This document shows positions 38,801 through 50,484 of a stretch of DNA of 64,000 nt, piece after piece. A program made the translations under genes and the position numbers. This stretch comes from Balamuthia mandrillaris (lineage: Eukaryota > Discosea > Longamoebia > Balamuthiidae): NCBI GenBank assembly GCA_031835245.1, contig JAVKOQ010000044.1, positions 186,001 to 250,000 on the forward strand, given 5' to 3'. The notes beneath the pieces were generated by a model. It made no database searches. It was not told the origin of the DNA and saw only the letters and a program-made list of their open reading frames with translations. Numbering within the stretch: the stretch's first letter is position 1; each line of letters starts with the position of its first letter.

Positions 38801-41606
38801 TCTCAGTGAACATATCCTTTTTCAATCTTGCTCTTTCTTTATCTTCCTACTTCTCCAACTCTTTAATATTGTTCGTCACGTTATTTCCTTGACTCCTTTG
38901 CACAGCTGTGTTCTCTAAGAGGAGGCCAAGACCGATTTGCAGTTTCTGTTTTGTGGACCTTTGCATCCGACTTTCAAACAGTACACAACTCATTTCTTGC
39001 ATATACGCTTTTCTGAACATTCAAACTCACTTTTGGTTTTCCAACAACTAAGGTGGAACGAACTTGGTTTGGAAGAACCATCATCCGTTCTTGTCACGAG
39101 TTTCATTATGAACTTTGCCAAAGTATCCTTGATGAAGCGTTGAGTGAGAGTGAAAGAGAAAAGCTTCCTGATTACGATTTGCTTCGCAAGGAGTTGCTTG
39201 TATTGCTTGAAGTGTCCAGCAAGATGCAGGTTTTCTTCTTCTTTTTTTTCTTCCTTTGGAATCTGTTGATTTAAATTCTGTTTGCTGTTTGTTCTTTAAT
39301 AGCGAAAACGAACAAGACAGGGTGCACTGATACTCGCCAGCACTGAAGCCAAATTTGAGCTCAGCGAAACTCGCTCTCCAACTTCCATTCATATCCTTTT
39401 CCGTCACTTTTCTATTTTGTGTTCCTCTTTCCTTTCTGTTTGCTTTCTTTAACTCTTTCGCACTGGCAAAGAAAGAGCTTCCTGTACATGACTTAGTCGC
39501 TGAGTTCATGATTCTGGCCAATCAATATGTCGCCGAGCAGATTTACTCAGCCTATCCAGATGCTGCGCTGCTGCGTCGCCATCCCTTTCCTCGCAATTCC
39601 AAAAAGTTTCAAGAACTTATAGAAGCTGCGGAGGCACGTGGCTTCCACATTGACACCACTTCCAATAAGACGTTGGCTCGTTCCTTGGATGCTGCTGTTG
39701 TGCCGGAAGATCCCAGTGTAAATCGCTTGCTTCGTCAATTAGCAACTAAAGCTATGGAAGAAGCACAGTAAGTTATTTTACTTTTTTCAGTTTTTAGACC
39801 AAAGTGTTGCTTACATTGGCTCTTTTTCTCTCTTTATCTCTCTCCTTCTCTCTCTCTCTTTCCAGATATGTATCAACTGGATCTTATGATATTCATGATT
39901 TGTATCATCATGGATTGGCTCTTAACATGTATACACATTTTACGTACGTTGCTTTCTATTCTCTCTCCTCTCTCTCATGTACTAATTATCCACACATTTC
40001 TCTTTTGTTGCCATAAAATGAACATATAACAGCTCCCCTATTCGGCGTTATGCAGGTAAATAGGATTTCACGAAACAGCAAGTAATGCACATTTGACTAA
40101 CATGTGGTTTTTGTTTTCCCTCTACAAAAGACGTGATAGTGCATAGACAACTTCTGGGAAGCTTGATAAGGCCAACTAAAGCTCCGGCCTACTTCAACGA
40201 CGAGAAGCTGGAAGAAATCGCGCAGCATATCAACAAAAAGCACCGCAATGCCAAGCATGCTTCTAAAGATTCCTCTGAACTGTTCAAGACCATGTACTTC
40301 AAGCAAACCCCAGACAACGTAACTATTATTCTTGCTTCCTTTTTTTTTTCTCTTTCTCTCTCTCAACTTCTTACTATTTGTTCTCTTTCTGTTCTGTTTT
40401 TCTTTTCTCTCCTAAAGCTGGTGGATGGCATTATCTATCAAATGAAAGCAAACGGATTTGTGGTAGCCATCCCGAGATACGGCCTCAAAGGAGCAGTCTA
40501 CCTGCGCGACAAAGACGGCCAACTTATCGTTCCCTCAAACGCTCTCTCCTTGTCTCCCACTGCTTACACCTCTGATCTTCGCATCGTCGACTATCGTTTC
40601 GAGCCAACGCAACAAAGCATTCTTCTTAAAGTCACCTCTGCAAAGGAACCACAACAACAGTTGGTAGGCGTTCATTTGTTTGATCACGTCACGTTGCATG
40701 TTGTTGTAGATGAGAGCAGAGCGCATCGTCCCTCCGTCAAGTTGGAGCTGGTTCACTTTGGAATGGATCCAAAGCTGAAGGAGGAAGCGGCCAAGCAATA
40801 TGCTGCAGGTGGCGGTACTCGTGTCAACACCACCAAAGCCGTTTTGGAACACCAGAAGGAATTGGCCGCTGCCGCCGCCGCCGCTACAGGTTCGTTCTCT
40901 CTTCTCTTTCGTCATTTCACCTCTCACTTTCCCTTTTCTCCTTTCACTTTCTCTTCTAACTTGTAAAACAGATGAAAGCGATGAGGAGGAGGGTACCTCA
41001 TTGATAGCACCTACTTTTAGGGTACATTCCATTTACGTTTCTTTTTCATCTCTCTCTCTCTCCCCTCTCTCCTCTCCTCCCTCCTGTTCCTTATCTCATT
41101 TTTCCTTTGAACCAACATTTGTTTAAAAGACGAGAAAGATGGTAACGAGCCGAAAACTGCTGAAGGAACTGGAATCCTACAAACAAACCAAAGAGGAGGA
41201 CAGTCTCTACGCGTTATGCCAACGCCTTATACTGGCTTCTCCTTCAAAAACAGAAGCAATAGCCACAAAAGCCGGAGGAGATGAAAGCGACAAAGAGGAA
41301 GAGGAAAAAGAAAGAGAAACAGCAAAACTAGCAGCGAGCGAAGGAGGAAGGGGCAGGGGGAGAGGAGCAAGAGGAGGAAGGGGTGGAGGCAGAGGAGGGG
41401 GAACGAAGAAACCAACAACAGAAACAACGAGAAGGAGGGAGGAAGACTTGGTGGTGCGAAGATGGAGACCGGAGCAGCTGAGGAAGGAGAGAAGCTGGTA
41501 CAAGAACGTGCATGGCTACCACGAAGTCGTTGTGGAGGACGAGAACGATGCCTACTCTTCGCAAGCTACCATCGTGGAGGCTTATCACTGGGATGGCGCT
41601 TATTAA
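35894..41606 (+). CDS. DIS3L: DIS3-like exonuclease 1 (cytoplasmic exosome RNase)
   Basis: About 15 exons, ATG at 35894. Order: N-terminal segment ([23 protein letters not shown]), PIN domain ([27 protein letters not shown]), cold-shock domains ([58 protein letters not shown]), RNB nuclease domain ([20 protein letters not shown] with its Asp cluster; [31 protein letters not shown]), S1 domain ([22 protein letters not shown]) and an RGG-rich tail. Phrases such as [23 protein letters not shown] and KTLARSLD fit DIS3L better than nuclear DIS3. The RNB 3'-5' exonuclease looks intact. In the PIN domain two expected Asp are replaced (TQRNQ; LTQSKD), as in human DIS3L, so no endonuclease is expected. 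The PIN exons also carry a Lys/Glu-rich insert (36960-37070). Confidence 0.92.
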
Positions 41607-41974
41607 CCGGTTCGTTCAAAAAGAAACAAACCAAGGAGCAAAAAAAAAACAAAGAGTTGCTCTAGACATGAGAGCGGTAGATAGACAGGAGATACGACGA
41701 GAGAGCGGAAATTTGGGCAGAAATTCGAGGAAACCAAACCAAATATAACAGCAAAGCAAAAAAAAACAAAAGAAGAAGGCAGAAAAAAAAAAACGGTTGC
41801 GAGTGCAGGCCTGGTGGTGTGCTTTGATCTTTTTCTCTCTCCGTGTAGTAGTAGTAGTTGGTAAGTAAAAGTTCACTCTTGTCTTTCTTCCAATAGTTTT
41901 TTTTTTTTTGAAGATTGATTATTATACAATTTGGTAGTGGTAGCTCCGGGTCTCAAACAATCTTGAAGGAGAAG

Positions 41975-43091
41975 ATGCAGTCGGCGGCAAGAGGTCCTTT
42001 GCAGCAAGCGGTCCGATACGCGCACACGGTGCCGCCTCCAGGAAACTCCGAAAACAACCGCCTTCAGCTCCGAAATCTCTCGGTGGACTTGAACGAGTGG
42101 TCCGAAGAACTAATTCCTTTTGTTTTCGAGGAGTCCGTATTTCTTCTGCCTCTTTTGCTCTCCTCCTCCTCGCTTCTTCTGCATCTCGTTCTTCTTGTTC
42201 TTGTTCTTCTTCTTTCTTCTTTCTTCTTCTTTTTGTTCGTCTTGTATTTATTTTCTGATCTTCTGCTGCCTCTGCTTCCTTCCTCGCCCATTCGTTTTCT
42301 CTTTTGTAAAAAGTCTTGGGGTTGGCAATCCAATTCTCCGGGGCATGTGCACCGACCCAGAGGTAATCGGCTCCATAGCGCGAGCCTTCCATAGGCAACT
42401 AACCAGCCTGCCAACCGTCACCACACGTTCCTCGGTGAGGCTCATCTTGGCTGGCTCTCAGCCTGCCCTTGACTTTGCAATGCCGAACAACGCTGAGGAA
42501 CAAGAAGGTGAAGAGGAGCAAGGGAGGCGCGTGCAGGTTCATCGCCATCGCTACTTCATCCCGATGAGCGGTCAACGCGCGAGGCTTATTTTGCCATTTG
42601 ATGAAGAGGTGCAAGAGTTTGGTGCTCATGCCAACTCGTTCTCTTCTCGACAGAACAACCAGACCGATAGCAACAGAACAGAAGAAGAGGAGGAGGAAGA
42701 AGCAGAAGAGAATGGTTTCACAACCTTTCGAAGCCCTCAACTAAGGAATGCAGCTGAAGGTAAAGAGAAAAAGAAAGATAAAGAACGAGCAAATAGTGGT
42801 GACATGGAACAACTTTCGTCTGCCTTGGCAAAAGCGAGGTCATCGGCAGACCCTCACGCCCCAAACGCTGAAGGCAGTGGCAATCCCCCCAAAGAGACGA
42901 ACACAAAGGGGTCAAGGGTGACGGAGAAGAGATTCGTCAACGTCGTAACTTCCCTGGTCCTGCTGGTATTTATCTACAAGCAATGCCCTTGGGATACCTA
43001 CAAGTTTTGCTGTGTTGACTTTATGGAGAATCTTAGCCCTGAGATGATCCGATTCCTTGAGGAGCCTCCTGTTACCGTCGAGGCTAACTAG
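41975..43091 (+). CDS. Hypothetical protein with possible mitochondrial leader and one C-terminal membrane span
   Basis: Two exons: ATG 41975 to about 42129, intron rich in TTCTTC, then from SLGVGNPILRGM (about 42314) to TAG at 43091. The N-terminus MQSAARGPLQQAVRYAH is basic, lacks acidic residues and could be a mitochondrial presequence. The middle (PEVIGSIARAFHRQL, SVRLILAG, HRYFIPMSGQRARLILPFDEEV) looks folded; a Glu-rich linker and a hydrophobic segment FVNVVTSLVLLVFIYKQ near the end suggest a tail anchor. I do not recognise the family. The end is uncertain, because coding-like sequence continues beyond 43091 after a possible intron. Confidence 0.6.
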
Positions 43092-43691
43092 GTTTTGCGT
43101 CTGCCCATTCTCTTTTATCACTCTCCAGTATTGTTTATAGACTTTGTTTCATCTTCCTTTTTTTTTTTTCTTTTTTTTTAGCATCGTCTTTTACCAGCCT
43201 TTGTGCTTAACCATTGCATTCAACCAAAGAAGCCGCTGTAGAGGAGTTGTTGCGTATGCAAATGCTTGCCCATCTCCAAGTTTTGTCCGCCAATGTCCGC
43301 TACATCTATTGGAAAAGAAGCTAAGGCTCCTTCCCGTTCCTCTTCAACTTTTTTTTTGCAGAGCATCGGATGTCGTACACCACATCGATTCTGTACGGCC
43401 AGCGGTTACGGAGGACTTTGAGATTGGCAAGCATGTGCACGCTCAACTCCTCCATAGTGGCTCACGAGAACGTACTTTGCCGCCTTTGGTACTTCTTCTG
43501 TGTCCTCACGTTCGTCGCAAGAGATCAAGAGAAGAATGAGGAGATATGACAGATGAGGAGAAGAGGCAGTAATCACAAGCTGTTGTTTTGTCCTGTTTTT
43601 GTTCAAATACTTCCTGTCTTTCAAAAACATTGCCCTTTGTGGTTGCTTTGAGAGGAAGAAAGGAATGTTCCATCATTTTACGTTCCTGTGC
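43092..43691 (+). other. Spacer with possible extra 3' exons
   Basis: Between the preceding gene and the end of RPIA. On the plus strand 43229-43314 encodes EAAVEELLRMQMLAHLQVL, and after TTTTTTTTTGCAG (43367) ASDVVHHIDSVRPAVTEDF follows, ending at a GTACTT donor-like site or a stop near 43540. These may be terminal exons of the 41975 gene, if an intron opens at the GT at 43071 or 43077 before the TAG, or exons of an unrecognised gene. Confidence 0.3.
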
Positions 43692-44615
43692 TCACTTTGA
43701 GACAACCTCGCTTGTTCCATCTTCATTTCCAAAATAAGCTGTTTTACGTTTGTGTTGAATAGAATGAAAGCGATATAACCAAGAGAGAGGCAAGAGAACC
43801 ACGAGGGTAAGACAAAGACTAGAGGGATGCTAGAAACAAACAAAGAAGTGAAGAACGGAAAGCTGGGAAAGAAAACACCTACCAACAGAAGCCATGTCAA
43901 CAAACAACCCAGTCTCAACAACACCAGGCATCAGTTTGATCCGCTCATGGATGCCCTTCGGGTCCTCTATAAGCCCAAAGTCAACGTCAAGGATGAAGTT
44001 GCCATTGTCAGTGACGCAAGGGCCAGCCTTCCTTACGGCCATCCTCAGAGCTGCCTTTCCTCCGAGCTCCTCCTCCAGCCGCTTCTTGACTGGCACAAAG
44101 GCAGAAGGGATGACCTCCACAGGCACGCCTTTCTTCCATTTCTCACCCAACACTTTGCTTCGTTTGGTGGCATCCGCAACGACCACAAAGCGCTTAGCAT
44201 TGGCATCCACGATCTTTTCTTGCGTGTGACAGCCTGCACCAGAGTTACACAAACAACAGCTACAGAGTGAGTGTGGCTGAAATCAAAAAGTGTAGCAATA
44301 ATAACCTCCTCCTCCTTTTATCAACTGAAGGTTTGCGTCCACTTCGTCGGCACCGTCGATGGCCACGTCGATGACAGGATACTTGGCCAAGCTGCCCAGC
44401 ACGAGCCCTTCGCTCTGCTCGATGAGCTGCGTGGCTTGGAAGGAGGTCGGCAGGCAGATTATTTTGTTGGCCAAGCCAAGCTCCTTGACACGTTCATCCA
44501 ACCGCTGCACGGCGTAGACGATGGTGGAGCCGCTGCCTATCCCCAATACCATGCCTTCATGCAAAGAAAGGTCATCTATGGCTTGGTAGCCCGCTGCCTT
44601 CTTGCCTGCTTCCAT
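43692..44615 (-). CDS. RPIA: Ribose-5-phosphate isomerase A
   Basis: Interconverts ribose 5-phosphate and ribulose 5-phosphate in the pentose phosphate pathway. ATG at 44615 ([14 protein letters not shown]). Motifs: [12 protein letters not shown] (phosphate loop), [20 protein letters not shown] (catalytic Asp), LIKGGGG then, after an intron, [16 protein letters not shown] with the catalytic Lys, a Lys-rich [22 protein letters not shown] and [11 protein letters not shown]. The last small exon (about 43738-43692) adds [15 protein letters not shown] and the stop, matching the usual family C-terminus. Four exons; length of about 240 residues fits. Confidence 0.94.
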
Positions 44616-44838
44616 TCTTTCTTTCGTCTTTCTTTTTATAAAATTATTTTGGCTGTACACAATATTATTATTGGGTTTGGAAATAATTGACGATTATGAC
44701 CGCAAATTCTTAAACTATTTCATGGTATTGAAAAGTAACGATTGTATTTGCAAAAAAAGGTGAAAATTTCGAATATATTCGGAAATAAATGTATGCGACA
44801 TAACAGCGAAATGGGAAAAAAAAAAGAAGCGGGGGGCC

Positions 44839-46883
44839 TCAGAAGTGGGCGGATGCGGATTCTTGGCAGCACCTTGAAGCAAACTCAAGAGAGTCAACCA
44901 AGAACGAACTCCCGCTCAGCGTCGATTGCATAAACGAGGGCGAAGTTGCTGCCCCATCACCACCGCCACCTGTCCGTGGATAGATCCTCAACTGAGTGTT
45001 TGTTGTTGGGGAGAAGGACCTCTTTGCTTCCTCGCCATCAACAGAGAACGAGGGAGGGGAGGACGTTGTTGAAGGTCGTTGGGGCTGCTGTTGTTTGCAA
45101 AGTGCAGCAAAGAGGCGAATGCTTTGGTAGAGAAAGGGGTTTTGCTCCTCCACGCCGAGCAAGAACGGGGGAAGAGGACGGGAGGGCCGTTCCGCTCGTT
45201 GACTCTCGAAGAAGCGAAGCGGCTCCATCATATCGCATCGAACTTGTTGCTGAGGATCTTTGCTGTGGATAGAGCACCTTCTTCTTCGTTCTGAAAGATG
45301 TGCGACGGGAGAACGGCTATTTTGGTGGCGATGATTAAGGCAATGGTTAATGTGGTGAAGAACTGGGTCTTGCTCGAAGGCGGAGAGAGCAGCCCGGACG
45401 GCTGCTTCTTTGTCCCAGTCGGTTACCATCAAGGAATTTCTTTGCGATTTCTCCTCCGCTGCTGACAACTGGAAAGCATCTCTCTTCAACTTGTTTATTT
45501 CTTCCATCGCTCTTTTGATCTCTGGAGACGCCTCTTCGTCCTCTTCTTCGTCCTCTTCCTCATCCTCCTCTTGCCCCGAAGATTTGATGCCATCCGATGC
45601 TTCCTCCTCTTCTGCTTCTGCTTCTGCTTCTACTTCTGCTTCCTTCTCCTTGTGTTCCTCGTTCGGTTTTTCGGTTTTCTCTTCTGAGTCAAGCTCAACG
45701 CGTTCTGCTGGACTTTGGTCCAACTGGAAGTGGAAACTGTCCTGCACAGCAGCCAAGAGATCGTCTTGATAAAAGCGCTGCAAAACGTCATGCCAAGCAG
45801 CGATTACGCCCTTAACACGCCGCCGCTCCTTCCTCTTACTCGCCTTTGTCTTTTTCTTTTCCTGCTGCTGCTGTTGTACCCAAAACACGTTTCTGCGCTG
45901 CTCCTCCGAAAGATGATGCTGCAGCATCATTTGAACGAGCTCCTTTCCTTTTCGCACGTTTCTGCTCTCCCAAACAAAGGAATGACAGTCCCCAAGGTCG
46001 GAAAGCCCGAACAAGCCGGAGTGAAGAAGAACGCAGGAGGGAACAGTGCCATGGTCGAAAAGGAAGGAACAGGTCTTGTCTTCCGCTCTGCGATAGCAGA
46101 GGCACATGACGAGAGCCATCGCGAGGTTGGCTCCCGCCTCATCAGCGGCTATCACCAACCTTGACTGGTCTCCACCGTAGTCCTTGGCATGGGTCAAAAC
46201 CCAGAGATAGGCCTGACAGACGTCCAGAAGGGCATCGTAGAGGGTGTGAGGAGGGCTTAGGCGGTAGTTGATGGAAAAGACGACGAAAGGCCCGCTGTTC
46301 TTGGCGTTGGGGTCCGCCGCCCTGTCGCTTTGCTTGCTCCTTATATAAGGTCTATGGCTGAACCATTGAGCCGTTCTTTTTGGTTTGTTTGTTTTGTCAA
46401 AGTGAGAGGACAATAACTTTGGTTGTTGTTGTCAGGTATGTATGTATTTGTCTCTTTTCTATTGTTTTCCTTCTTTCTTTTGTTGTGCGTGGTGTGTTCT
46501 CGAAAAGCAAGGACAACAAACCTGTGGGTGAGGGTCTTGCTTCCACCACGAAACATGCCGCCATGGATGTAAAACATGACAGGAAAGGAGGCAGGGCCAG
46601 GTTGATGCTGAGGCGCAGGCGGCGTGTAGTACTGTCGAGGGATGTAGACGTCCAGCTGGTGGAAGCGAGAGGAGGAGCTCTCCTTGTAGGGAACGTCCGC
46701 CACCACGTTGGCGCGCGGTTTGGTCCAGGCCGCCTTTCTGTCCAGCAGCCCCAGCCTCAGGTCGTAGAGGAGCAGCGCCAAGGCTCGACGCAGCCACACG
46801 TAGCCATGCCAGAGGGTGGCCAGCACCAGCGCTGGAAACAGGTGCAACCAGATCACGCTCAGCCAACGGGAGGCTGGCGACAT
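44839..46883 (-). CDS. Alpha/beta-hydrolase (HSL/kynurenine-formamidase-like) with nucleophile replaced
   Basis: Two exons or so from ATG 46883. A single membrane anchor near the N-terminus (WLSVIWLHLFPALVLATLW) faces a lumenal or cytosolic hydrolase domain. Oxyanion-hole motif YIHGGMFRGGS, then after the intron NYRLSPPHTLYDAL and DVCQAYLWVLTHA, as in HSL-type esterases. Where these enzymes have GDSAGG the sequence reads AADEAGANLA, so the catalytic Ser is Glu. A very acidic low-complexity insert (about 45700-45500, EAEAEAEEEE and EEDEEEDEEEDEE) interrupts the second half. The C-terminal third (GRNHR..., RIYPRTGGGGDG) is hard to align, so the catalytic Asp and His are not identified. Probably not an esterase. 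Confidence 0.75.
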
Positions 46884-47472
46884 GATGACGGCAGTGGCCG
46901 CTAACCAGTTAGTAGTAGTAGTAGCAAAGTGGCCTTTTGTTTGTTTGGGTCTGTTCGTTTTCTTTGCTTTTGTGTCTCTGCGCCAGGGGCTGAAGAAGAA
47001 CTTAAAGAAGAAGAAGAGGTTAAACAAGCAGTGGGGTCGCTGCTATTTGACCTTCCGACAAAGTCTTGGCCGATAATAAGGCAACTCTGGGTGGCGGCCG
47101 GCGTTGCGCTACAACTTCCCCCTTCGGGAGGGGAAGGGGAAGGGAGGGCCAATGACAACCAGGCCCAAGCCTTCGCTTCGCCCTCGCCCTCCTCCCCCGC
47201 CGCCAAAAGCGGCGGCGACAGGAAGGGAGCACTGATCCTCTCCCTGTGAAATGTCCATCGCCCTTCCCTCGATTTGCCCTCTGTTTTGCTGCTACGCTTT
47301 TTGCGCGTGCTGCTGCCTTGCTGAACAAATACTGCTCTTTTGCTGCACCACCCCTGCACCCCCTCCAAACAAAAAAAAAAAAACGGGATGGCAAAGGGAA
47401 AGGAGGAGAGGAGGAAGAACGAAGCGAGACGAGATCAGAATGGGAGCAGTTGCTGAGCTTATTTTTTCTCGT
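46884..47472. other. GC-rich spacer with two hairpins
   Basis: Upstream of the hydrolase gene and downstream of the carrier gene (both minus). 47085-47230 is distinctly G+C-rich and includes a 7-bp perfect hairpin (47197-47203 with 47209-47215, loop CAAAA) and a C5-TTCG-G hairpin at about 47119-47140. A CCAAT element lies near 47147 (plus strand). Probably the hydrolase promoter. The frames open across it are low-complexity. Confidence 0.35.
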
Positions 47473-49258
47473 TCAATGGATAGGAGTGGAGAGGTGTCGC
47501 TGTACAAGTTCGTAGACGGTAAAAGTAACGGCGCAAGAAGGGAGCACCCGAAGGAGGTTCGTTCCCATCCCCCGATAGAAGCTCAACCAGCCCTCCTCCT
47601 TTGGAATGCGAGCTATGACATCACGAAGGCTGTGATACTTGTCGTGGTCCGTGTGGTGCTGGTGTTGGAAGCGAGCGCGGACGACTTCATGTGGGTAGGC
47701 TGCCACGCTTGCCACCACCTTTGCTCCAGATGAAGCTGCCACCAATTCCAGCCAGTTCAATTCCTCTGTTGAGAAGAGAGATCAACAGAGAAGCAGGGAT
47801 AAAGAGAAGAGAGAGAGAGAGAGAGAGAGAGCGCGAGAGAAGAGAGAAAAGAGAGATCAACAGAGAAGCAGGGATAAAGAGAGAGAAGAGAGAAGAGAAG
47901 AGGACGGACCTTCCCCTTTCCGTTGCCTAAGATACAGTTTGAGTTTTTCGTAAAGAGGGAACTGTACAGCGACATGGAGCACTCCCACTATCTGTGGGCT
48001 CAGACCATGCCACAACGCCAACACGCCTTCTCCTCGAACTATCTTTCGAAAGGCATGCCATATGCCTCTATAGATGATCCGTCCTCTCATTTCTTGTGTC
48101 TGTTATGCATTCATGGTTTTACTCAAAGAATTATTTTTTGTACTACGGAGTCTGTATTTGTTTTTGCTTGTGTTTGTGTTGAGTTTGTTGAAGTAAAGAT
48201 TTTATACATACCTGCAGTCGTGTCTTGATCAACCAAAGTGGATTAACAAAGATGTCCGTTGTGATGCCAGCCATCACAGCAGATATCATATGTGTTTTTG
48301 CATTTTCTTCGTAACCTGCAAATACAAAACGTTGGTAAACGTTTATGAAAAAAATCAAAGTTGTGTTACACAAGAGAAAGGCATCATACCAAAACCCTCC
48401 GTCAACAACCGTTTACTCTCAGAATAAGTAGCAAAGTAAATGGCCCAGTTTGGTACTAACGCCTACCAAAGTAAATAATAGGAGACGAGGAAATAGAAGG
48501 AGAGAAGAGAAAGAAAGAAGCACAAGAAGAACAACACAAAGAACAAGAATAAGAACATTATTGCGGAAAAAAAATGGAAGGAATGAAAATGTACCAGCAT
48601 GGTGGTACCAGCACCGTGATAAAAGCCTCTAAGGCCTTCTCTGTGCCAAGTGGCACGGAGAGTTCCTGAAAATGTTGAGACGCCATTGAACGCTGGACCC
48701 ATGGTAGCACTTGCACGTTGCACTTGCAATCGTGTTTTAATAACATCTCTGAAAAAGAAAACTGTATAAGAAAAGATTACAGTACATGCTTTTCAACAGA
48801 ACACCACTACAATAAAGAAAGCAGGAAAATACTCACAGAAAAGAAAGAAACGAGGAGAGAACAAACAATAAAACGAGAAGCGGAAAGCACGGACATGAAA
48901 TGAGAAAAAAAAAGATCGTAGCAACAAAATAAACAAAAGCGTACAGAGGACAAGTAATGATCGTAGCAGCAGCTCCAGCGACAGCGCCTGACATAACATG
49001 CGTAAGATGTGGGTACCACCTGCACCACAAAAGCAATACGTAGTCGCAGTGAGTTGACTGAAACAAAACAGGAGAGGGAGAGAAGCGCGAGGTGGCTGGT
49101 GCAAATCACACCAAAAACAAAAATGAAAAGATTTTTTGTTGTTACCGGTTATTTTGCATCTGTCGCAGCCAACTATGGTTTGTTGGGGTGAGAGCTAAAC
49201 AGGAAGAAGCAGGCGCTGGGGCAGGCAACAACGTCGGCGTCGTTGTGCTCTTTTGCAT
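47473..49258 (-). CDS. Mitochondrial carrier family protein (SLC25A32/NAD-folate-like)
   Basis: Inner-membrane transporter of six helices in three repeats, spread over about seven small exons. Visible carrier motifs: repeat 1 HVMSGAVAGAAATIITCPL-DVIKTRLQ with GLRGFYHGAG; repeat 2 MISAVMAGITTDIFVNPLWLIKTRLQ with ALWHGLSPQIVGV; repeat 3 AAYPHEVVRARFQ with GWLSFYRGMGTNLLRVLP and TFTVYELV. NPLWLIKTRLQ and YPHEVVRARFQ point to the SLC25A32/NDT/SLC25A33-36 branch, which moves NAD, FAD/folate or pyrimidine nucleotides; the exact substrate is not decided. ATG at 49258 gives a short leader (MQKSTTTPTLLPAPAP). An intron near 47775-47881 holds a GA tract and a duplicated segment of about 32 nt. Confidence 0.88.
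47775..47881. repeat. Intronic direct duplication plus GA tract
   Basis: A unit of about 32 nt containing ATCAACAGAGAAGCAGGGAT occurs at 47775-47806 and again at 47850-47881, separated by a GA dinucleotide run, inside an intron of the carrier gene. Likely replication slippage. Confidence 0.85.
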
Positions 49259-50184
49259 TTTTTTGTTAAAAAAAAAAAGCGGAAAAAGTGGAAGAAGCTG
49301 AAGAAGTTGATGAAGGAGCGAGGAGAAGCAGCAGGGATAGAACCAAACAAAAAAAAAGGGTAGCGCCCAGATGAAAAGAAAAGGGTGGTAGCAGCAGCAA
49401 AAGCTCCCCTCCCTGCTACTTCTTTTTAGTCCTTTTTTTCGCTCGAGGCCACAATACCAAATTGAAGTTGACGTTGACGCACAACGAACGGACCAAAATA
49501 AAAACAAAACACAAAAATGCCTCCCCTTCCTTGCTTGGTTGGGTTAAAAAGCTCTCTAACTTTGACTTGCTCTTGGGTCGCCCTGTTTTTGTGAATGGAA
49601 TGTTCTGCTCTGCCAGCACTTTTTCTCTACTGTTGCTCCGTAGATTTTGTCCATTACAAGCGTAAATGCAGGGGCCACCGCTGCGTCCGGTTCTTGGAAA
49701 ATATCTGTCCTATCGCGAGATAAGATTTCGACAGCTATATACTGTAGACATATTTTTGCCCGTTGTATTCCTGGAGAATTCTGCGCGTCAATATGATGAA
49801 AAGACAACAAAACAGCTGTAATTGTTTACACGTGAACCCTGGGTTTTATTGTTTGTGTGTGTTGGTCCGCCCAATGGTTTGCTGTTTCGTGGCGTTGAGT
49901 GCCTTCTTCTTTGCTTAATTTGAACGTGTTTATTCGCGTCTAATTCCCCGCTGTTTCTGCTTTCGTCTGTTGAGTTGGTTTTCGTATGTTCCACCATAGT
50001 TTTCCTTTGCCAGCATCTCTCCACAGCATCGTTCTTCAGGTCATGAGCGTTAATTCCTATTTTCCCAATTGCTTTAACAATGCCCACTCACCTATCCCTC
50101 ACAGCAACGATACGCCTCTTCACAAAGATAACGTCCCAATAGCGTGAGGGAAGAGAACAAAGTTCCTCACGCTCCTGCTCCTCC
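49259..50184. other. Long intergenic region
   Basis: About 0.9 kb with A/T homopolymers (49261-49365) and no credible gene on either strand; open frames are short and of unlikely composition. It lies upstream of the carrier gene and holds its promoter. Confidence 0.45.
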
Positions 50185-50400
50185 CCTGTTGGGGTTCCCA
50201 CCACGGCTGTGGACATAGACCCTGGAGTGCGAACCTTTTTGCCGGCGGAGAACAAAGAGTCGTGGAGCCCCTCAGCGGGGGGGGCACAGAAGCTGAACAG
50301 CTTCATTTATGCTGTGGTGCATATGTGCAAGATTGGCAAAATATGCAGGGTAAATGCAGGCGATGTTCAGATTGGACCATTGGACAAGAATGGTGAATGA
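50185..50400 (+). pseudogene. Possible relic of a TnpB/Fanzor gene (RuvC-I region)
   Basis: A plus-strand frame encodes PVGVPTTAVDIDPGVRTFLP and continues to a stop at 50400. The eight residues DPGVRTFL are identical to the RuvC-I motif of the complete nuclease 3.3 kb downstream, and the spacing to a following KLNSFIYAVVHMCKIGKI roughly mirrors the region after RuvC-I there. The codons differ at many third positions, so it is not a recent copy. Nothing else of the protein is recognisable around it. Chance remains possible because the match is short. Confidence 0.4.
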
Positions 50401-50484
50401 AAGAGAGGAGGTAGAAGAGTGTAAAAGATCAAGGCTTCTAAAAAATACAGTTGTTTAAACAGAGGTAACATACAAAATGAAAAC

